A DNA stretch of 9,406 bases from Bacillota bacterium (lineage in GTDB: Bacteria; Bacillota; Clostridia; Christensenellales; Aristaeellaceae). The notes below the pieces were generated by a model that worked only from the letters and a program-made list of their open reading frames with translations, ran no database searches and had not been told where the DNA came from. Positions 6,553-9,406 of this stretch are shown here, piece after piece. The stretch spans positions 1 through 9,406 of the forward strand of contig JAEWAH010000275.1 of assembly GCA_023391725.1 (NCBI GenBank). Reading direction: 5' to 3'. Position 1 is the stretch's first letter; each line of letters opens with the position of its first letter. A program made the translations under genes and the position numbers.

Positions 6553-8820
6553 CTATTGCATAGAACCGGAAAAAATTGCATCTTCCAGGGAAATTCCCGA
6601 CAGCAGGCGAGATTTTTCACCCGTATGCACAAGTGCCAAACGGTGCAGGGGACGGGTCAGGATCACGTACAGAAGCCGGCAGAAGAACGGCTCATCCGGA
6701 TAAGCTTCTCCGTTTACATTGGCCGCCAGCACGCAGTCAAATTCCAGCCCTTTCACAAGCGCGGCAGGGATCACCAAGATGCCGCCCTCAAAATGGCTGT
6801 CTCCGGCCCGAAGGAGCCGCGCATTTAGTTCCTTTGGCAGCGCGCGGTGTAAAGCGCGGCATTCCTCCTCCGTCTTTTCAACGAGGGCGATGCTGTGATA
6901 TCCTTCCTCCCGCCAGGCGGCTGCCTGAGCGGCAATCATTTGTATGCGTTCCTTATCAGTGTGGCAGGCGATGATTTGCGGCTTTTCCCCATGGCGCAAA
7001 ACGGGCTGGGCCTGTGTCTGCCCCGGCACAGGATGACGGGCCGCGACGCGGCTGGCCACGGTCATGATCTCCACCGTATTCCGGTAGCTTACGACCAGCT
7101 GCTTGCGGACGGCCCGGCCATGGAACACGGTCCCTGCCACCTCGTCCCAGTCCCGGATGCCCTCGTCCCCATGGATGCCCTGCATCAGGTCGCCCACCAT
7201 AGTAAACGAATCATGCCCGGCCATTTCTTTCAGAAGCTGGCAGTGGAAAGGCGAAAAGTCCTGGGCCTCATCCATCACCACATGGCGTATTTGCAGCCTT
7301 GGCAGCCCAAAGACACTGCGTCCGATGACCGTCAAGGCTGGCAAGTCCTCCGCCCCGGCCTCGCCCCTGGCCAGCGACTCACGGGTGCGCCGGATCAATT
7401 CCCTTTGCGCTCCCTCATGATCCTGCGCTTCCAGATGATCAAGGAACGCGCCATAGACTTCCAGCACGCCCATGGACGGCCAGACATCGGGGTATGCCTT
7501 TAAAAACCGCTTTTGCTCCTCCCGTATCTCCACCCGGCGCTTTTCGCGGCTTTCCAGGAGCTTTGTGGTGCGGGCGCGGCGTTCCTCCCCATCCGGCAGG
7601 CGCAGCATCAGCGCGTCCAGCCGCTCCCTGGCCATCCGGTCCAGTTCTTCCTCCATGTGCGCCACGGCTTTTTGAAGCCTGGTGGCGATGTACTTTTGAA
7701 CCTCCGCCACCCGCTGGCGCAGTGGGAAGGGCTTTAATTGTTTCAGGTAGATTTCCCGAAGCTCGCTTTGGGTGTACAGCGTTTCGTTTCCAAAGCGCAC
7801 ATCCCCCTCCGGAACCACCCGCTGTTCATAGCCGGAAAGGAAATCCTCCAAGGCCTTCTTGAAGGCAAGGGAGCCCTTTTGCCTTAGCACCGCGCCCATC
7901 TGATCCCGCTGATCCGCGGTCATACGCAGCTGATCTTCCAAGCGGTTTTCCCAGCGCACCTTGGGCATCTGCTTGCCCAGGCTTTGGCGGCAAAGGTCCA
8001 TAAAGGTGGTTTGGCGCACCTGCTGCACGCCCAGGTCAGGCAAAACCGCCGAGATGTAATCCAGGAACAGGGGGTTGGGCGCCACGATCATCATGGAGGC
8101 CGGGTCCAATGTTTCCTGATAGGCGTACAGGAGCCAGGCGATGCGGTGCAAGGCGATGGTGGTTTTGCCGCTGCCGGCCACTCCCTGAACGATAAGGGGT
8201 GCGTGCGGCCCATGGCGGATAACGATGTTCTGCTCCGCCTGGATGGTGGTGACGATCTCCCGCAGCCTGTCACTGCTCACCGAGCCCAGAACGCCTTGCA
8301 GGTAAGCGTCCTGGCTGACCACGCCGGAATCGAAGATCCCGGTGAGGTGGCCGTCGGAAACGGAGATCATCCGCTTTAACGTCAGTTCCCCCTCCACCTT
8401 GCCGTCCGGGGCCTCGTAGGCCATGGGGCCAACCTGGCCGGAATAGTAAAGGTTGGCCACGGGGCTGCGCCAGTCCACCACCTCCACCTGGTACTCCGGG
8501 GTTTTCAAAACGCCCCAGCGGCCCAGATAGTGGGTCTCGGGCTCGCCGCCCTTGGGGATGAAGTCCAGCCGAGAAAAGAAGGGCTGCCGCCGGGCCAGGG
8601 CGAGCTGATGCAGCGTTTGCAGCTTCATGCGAAGGATGTTCAGGGCCGTCCACTCATCCATATCCAGGCGCTCTGGGACCTTGATGATCCGGTCCTCCTC
8701 CGCCCCCACACCCGTATCCGCTTCCAGCTTCGCGATCTCGCCGTGGATCACTGCCAGCGAATGATTCAGGCGCGCCGCTTCCACCCCGGCTTCCGGATGA
8801 TCCGGTAAGGGCCAATCCAT
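6553..8820 (-). CDS. helD: HelD-like RNA polymerase-associated UvrD-type ATPase
   Basis: This 755-residue superfamily 1 ATPase resembles Bacillus HelD, which binds RNA polymerase and recycles stalled complexes in an ATP-dependent way. The N-terminal charged helical region (about 8-80) fits the secondary-channel arm, followed by the HelD-typical VVDWRSPVANLYYSG (114-128). ATPase motifs follow: Walker A GVAGSGKTT (213-221), Walker B VMDEAQDFSP (515-524), motif III MVGDLMQGIHGDEG, SYRNT (578-582), motif V KGLEFD (690-695) and motif VI YVILTRPLHR (718-727). The charged insertion at about 370-470 is the expected non-helicase arm. The start at 8820 has AAGGGGGTG upstream and lies 43 nt after the predicted transcription start. 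An earlier in-frame ATG at 8898 falls on the -35 box and is rejected. Length is close to the roughly 770 residues usual for the family. An ordinary UvrD/Rep helicase is less likely because of the VDWRSP region. Confidence 0.88.
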   Translation of the reverse strand: MDWPLPDHPEAGVEAARLNHSLAVIHGEIAKLEADTGVGAEEDRIIKVPERLDMDEWTALNILRMKLQTLHQLALARRQPFFSRLDFIPKGGEPETHYLGRWGVLKTPEYQVEVVDWRSPVANLYYSGQVGPMAYEAPDGKVEGELTLKRMISVSDGHLTGIFDSGVVSQDAYLQGVLGSVSSDRLREIVTTIQAEQNIVIRHGPHAPLIVQGVAGSGKTTIALHRIAWLLYAYQETLDPASMMIVAPNPLFLDYISAVLPDLGVQQVRQTTFMDLCRQSLGKQMPKVRWENRLEDQLRMTADQRDQMGAVLRQKGSLAFKKALEDFLSGYEQRVVPEGDVRFGNETLYTQSELREIYLKQLKPFPLRQRVAEVQKYIATRLQKAVAHMEEELDRMARERLDALMLRLPDGEERRARTTKLLESREKRRVEIREEQKRFLKAYPDVWPSMGVLEVYGAFLDHLEAQDHEGAQRELIRRTRESLARGEAGAEDLPALTVIGRSVFGLPRLQIRHVVMDEAQDFSPFHCQLLKEMAGHDSFTMVGDLMQGIHGDEGIRDWDEVAGTVFHGRAVRKQLVVSYRNTVEIMTVASRVAARHPVPGQTQAQPVLRHGEKPQIIACHTDKERIQMIAAQAAAWREEGYHSIALVEKTEEECRALHRALPKELNARLLRAGDSHFEGGILVIPAALVKGLEFDCVLAANVNGEAYPDEPFFCRLLYVILTRPLHRLALVHTGEKSRLLSGISLEDAIFSGSMQ

Positions 8821-8869
8821 GGGCAAACACCCCCTTCTAATTCCTTTGTTTCGAAAAGCGAGAATAAAT

Positions 8870-8898
8870 ATTATAGTGTCTGTAATGCTTTCCGTCAA
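8870..8898 (-). promoter_or_regulatory. Sigma-A type promoter of helD
   Basis: On the minus strand the -35 box TTGACG (8898-8893, five of six consensus bases) and the -10 box TATAAT (8875-8870, perfect) are separated by exactly 17 bp. Transcription would start near 8863, leaving a leader of about 43 nt before the helD ATG. The surrounding DNA is clearly more AT-rich than the genes. Confidence 0.75.
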
Positions 8899-8906
8899 CT
8901 ATTTTC

Positions 8907-8923
8907 TTGATTTGCGACATCAA
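8907..8923. promoter_or_regulatory. Inverted repeat just upstream of the helD -35 box
   Basis: TTGAT (8907-8911) and ATCAA (8919-8923) form a 5-bp inverted repeat with a 7-nt spacer, 8 bp upstream of the helD -35 box. The spacing of the half-sites (12 bp centre to centre, about one helical turn) suits a dimeric DNA-binding protein. It is short enough to arise by chance, and its sequence differs from the palindrome at the padR promoter. Confidence 0.25.
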
Positions 8924-8974
8924 TCACATTTAAAGTACGTTTTTTGTATTGAAACAAGTACATCCAAAGTGCAT

Positions 8975-9050
8975 TGCAAAAGAGAGGATGGCTCCGAAGG
9001 TTCAGGGCGATCGGAAAGCCCTGGTCGCCCACGCGGCGAAACTTTTAGCA
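8975..9050 (+). other. GC-rich intergenic block with alternative secondary structures (possible structured RNA)
   Basis: On the + strand TGCAAAAG (8975-8982) can pair with CTTTTAGCA (9042-9050) with one bulged A, closing a 76-nt element. Inside it CAGGGC (9003-9008) pairs with GCCCTG (9018-9023), and TCGCC (9025-9029) pairs with GGCGA (9035-9039). A competing 8-bp helix, 9005-9012 with 9023-9030 including one G-U, excludes both inner stems. The second inner stem is followed by AACTTTT, a weak terminator-like pattern. GCATTG is repeated at both ends (8971-8976, 9048-9053). It matches no riboswitch consensus I can recognise. The padR promoter begins only 11 nt downstream, so it would not be part of that mRNA unless another promoter lies further left; none convincing was seen. 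Confidence 0.35.
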
Positions 9051-9060
9051 TTGATAGCCC

Positions 9061-9089
9061 TTGACAGCAAGGCATATAAGTTTTACAAT
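9061..9089 (+). promoter_or_regulatory. Strong sigma-A type promoter of the padR gene
   Basis: A perfect -35 box TTGACA (9061-9066), a 17-bp spacer and the -10 box TACAAT (9084-9089, five of six) predict transcription from about 9096, some 27 nt before the padR ATG. It points away from helD, so the two genes are divergently transcribed. Confidence 0.8.
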
Positions 9090-9092
9090 ACC

Positions 9093-9111
9093 CTATATCA
9101 TGTTGATATAG
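9093..9111. promoter_or_regulatory. Perfect palindromic operator at the padR transcription start
   Basis: CTATATCA (9093-9100) and TGATATAG (9104-9111) are perfect 8-bp inverted repeats around the 3-nt centre TGT. The palindrome begins 3 nt after the -10 box and covers the predicted start site, where bound protein would block transcription. PadR regulators are dimers that commonly repress their own promoter at such palindromes, so this is probably the autoregulatory site. The Shine-Dalgarno GAGG of padR begins at its right edge. Confidence 0.65.
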
Positions 9112-9122
9112 AGGATGAGAAC

Positions 9123-9406
9123 ATGGCAAAGGACAACACCACAAGGTATATCCTCCTGGGGCTGCTAAAACATGAGCCGCTCAGCGGCTACGACATGAAA
9201 AAGCACATCGACAGGAGTGTGAGCCAGTTCTGGAACGTGGGTTTCGGCCAGATCTACCCCACCCTTTCCGAACTGGAAGAAGAAGGCCTGATCGCAAAAG
9301 CCCGTTCGGAGACATTAAAGGGCCCCCGCAGGAACGTGTATGAGATCACTTCTGCCGGGCGGGAGCTCCTGAAGGAATGGCTGCTGCTACCGGAGGAACG
9401 GGAATA
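9123..9406 (+). CDS. PadR-family transcriptional regulator, C-terminus cut by window edge
   Basis: Ninety-four residues are visible from the ATG at 9123, which has GAGGATG about 6 nt upstream; the frame then runs off the window after two bases (ta) of the next codon. The sequence is a typical PadR winged helix: YILLGLLKHEPLSGYDMKKHID (9-30), the recognition helix region SQFWNVGFGQIYPTLSELEEEGLI (34-57), and the wing with RRNVYEITSAGRELLKEWL (69-87). The last visible codon could be followed by Tyr or by a stop. Longer PadR members carry a C-terminal coiled-coil dimer domain, which would lie outside the window. PadR proteins act as ligand-responsive repressors, often of a neighbouring transporter or stress gene. 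The regulated partner may be downstream, beyond the window. Autorepression is likely from the palindrome in its promoter. Confidence 0.92.
   Translation, partial: MAKDNTTRYILLGLLKHEPLSGYDMKKHIDRSVSQFWNVGFGQIYPTLSELEEEGLIAKARSETLKGPRRNVYEITSAGRELLKEWLLLPEERE

Noticed and set aside
6480..6632. Longer metallopeptidase start codons at 6632 and 6521
   Set aside because: The first lies inside the 3' end of helD and has an unlikely Cys- and aromatic-rich leader. The second overlaps the TATAAT box. The ATG at 6479 has a good Shine-Dalgarno sequence followed by a basic stretch and a membrane helix.
6265..6828. 187-codon plus-strand frame across the helD-metallopeptidase junction
   Set aside because: It spans two genes and a promoter on the other strand, with no family motif; long shadow frames are common in GC-rich coding DNA.
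8270..8653. 127-residue minus-strand frame inside helD
   Set aside because: It is out of frame with helD, is Gly/Pro/Arg-rich as shadow frames are, and has no motif.
8821..8898. Extended N-terminus for HelD from the ATG at 8898
   Set aside because: That ATG overlaps the -35 box, and the extra residues do not look like HelD. The start at 8820 has a strong ribosome binding site.
9023..9046. Rho-independent terminator on the + strand
   Set aside because: The stem has only 5 bp, the U-tract is interrupted, and no plus-strand gene lies upstream to terminate. It is described instead as part of the structured block.
8975..9050. Known riboswitch (glycine, c-di-GMP, guanidine) or tRNA
   Set aside because: The CCGAAGG and AGGGC fragments recall some riboswitches, but the rest of each consensus is missing, and there is no TpsiC arm or acceptor stem for a tRNA.
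8819..9064. 81-residue open frame on the + strand across the intergenic region
   Set aside because: It runs opposite to the helD promoter, has no ribosome binding site of note, and its composition is not protein-like.

Overview
The window looks like part of the chromosome of a moderately GC-rich Gram-positive bacterium, most likely a Clostridia-type member of the Bacillota. This is an inference. It rests on strong Shine-Dalgarno sequences, near-consensus sigma-A promoters with 17-bp spacers, a HelD-type ATPase of about 755 residues, a PadR regulator, and the style of the envelope genes. No rRNA, tRNA, CRISPR array, insertion sequence or phage gene was seen.

Layout from right to left. At the right end a PadR-family regulator (9123 to the window end, + strand, truncated) has a near-perfect promoter and a perfect 19-bp palindrome over its predicted start of transcription. 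A divergent intergenic region of about 300 bp (8821-9122) follows. It holds the helD promoter, a small inverted repeat and a GC-rich block (8975-9050) able to form several alternative helices. helD (8820-6553, - strand) comes next.

A second minus-strand promoter (6548-6520) starts what looks like a six-gene operon running to the left edge: a membrane-anchored M1-type metallopeptidase, a GT2 glycosyltransferase fused to a GtrA-like membrane domain, two tandem paralogous phosphodiester glycosidase (NAGPA-domain) proteins, a divergent Lgt-like membrane protein, and a membrane diguanylate cyclase cut off inside its GGDEF domain. Gaps within the operon are -4 to 50 nt, and no terminator was seen between the genes.

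Working together (inference): every product of the operon is predicted to sit in the membrane or outside it. The GT2-GtrA fusion probably makes or flips a polyprenyl-phosphate sugar. The NAGPA-domain proteins are of a type that cleaves sugar-1-phosphodiester bonds. The Lgt-like protein has lost several residues known to be needed for lipoprotein acylation, so it may be a repurposed fold. The diguanylate cyclase may link the module to c-di-GMP. The combination reads as a cell-surface glycan or lipid modification module whose chemistry I cannot name.
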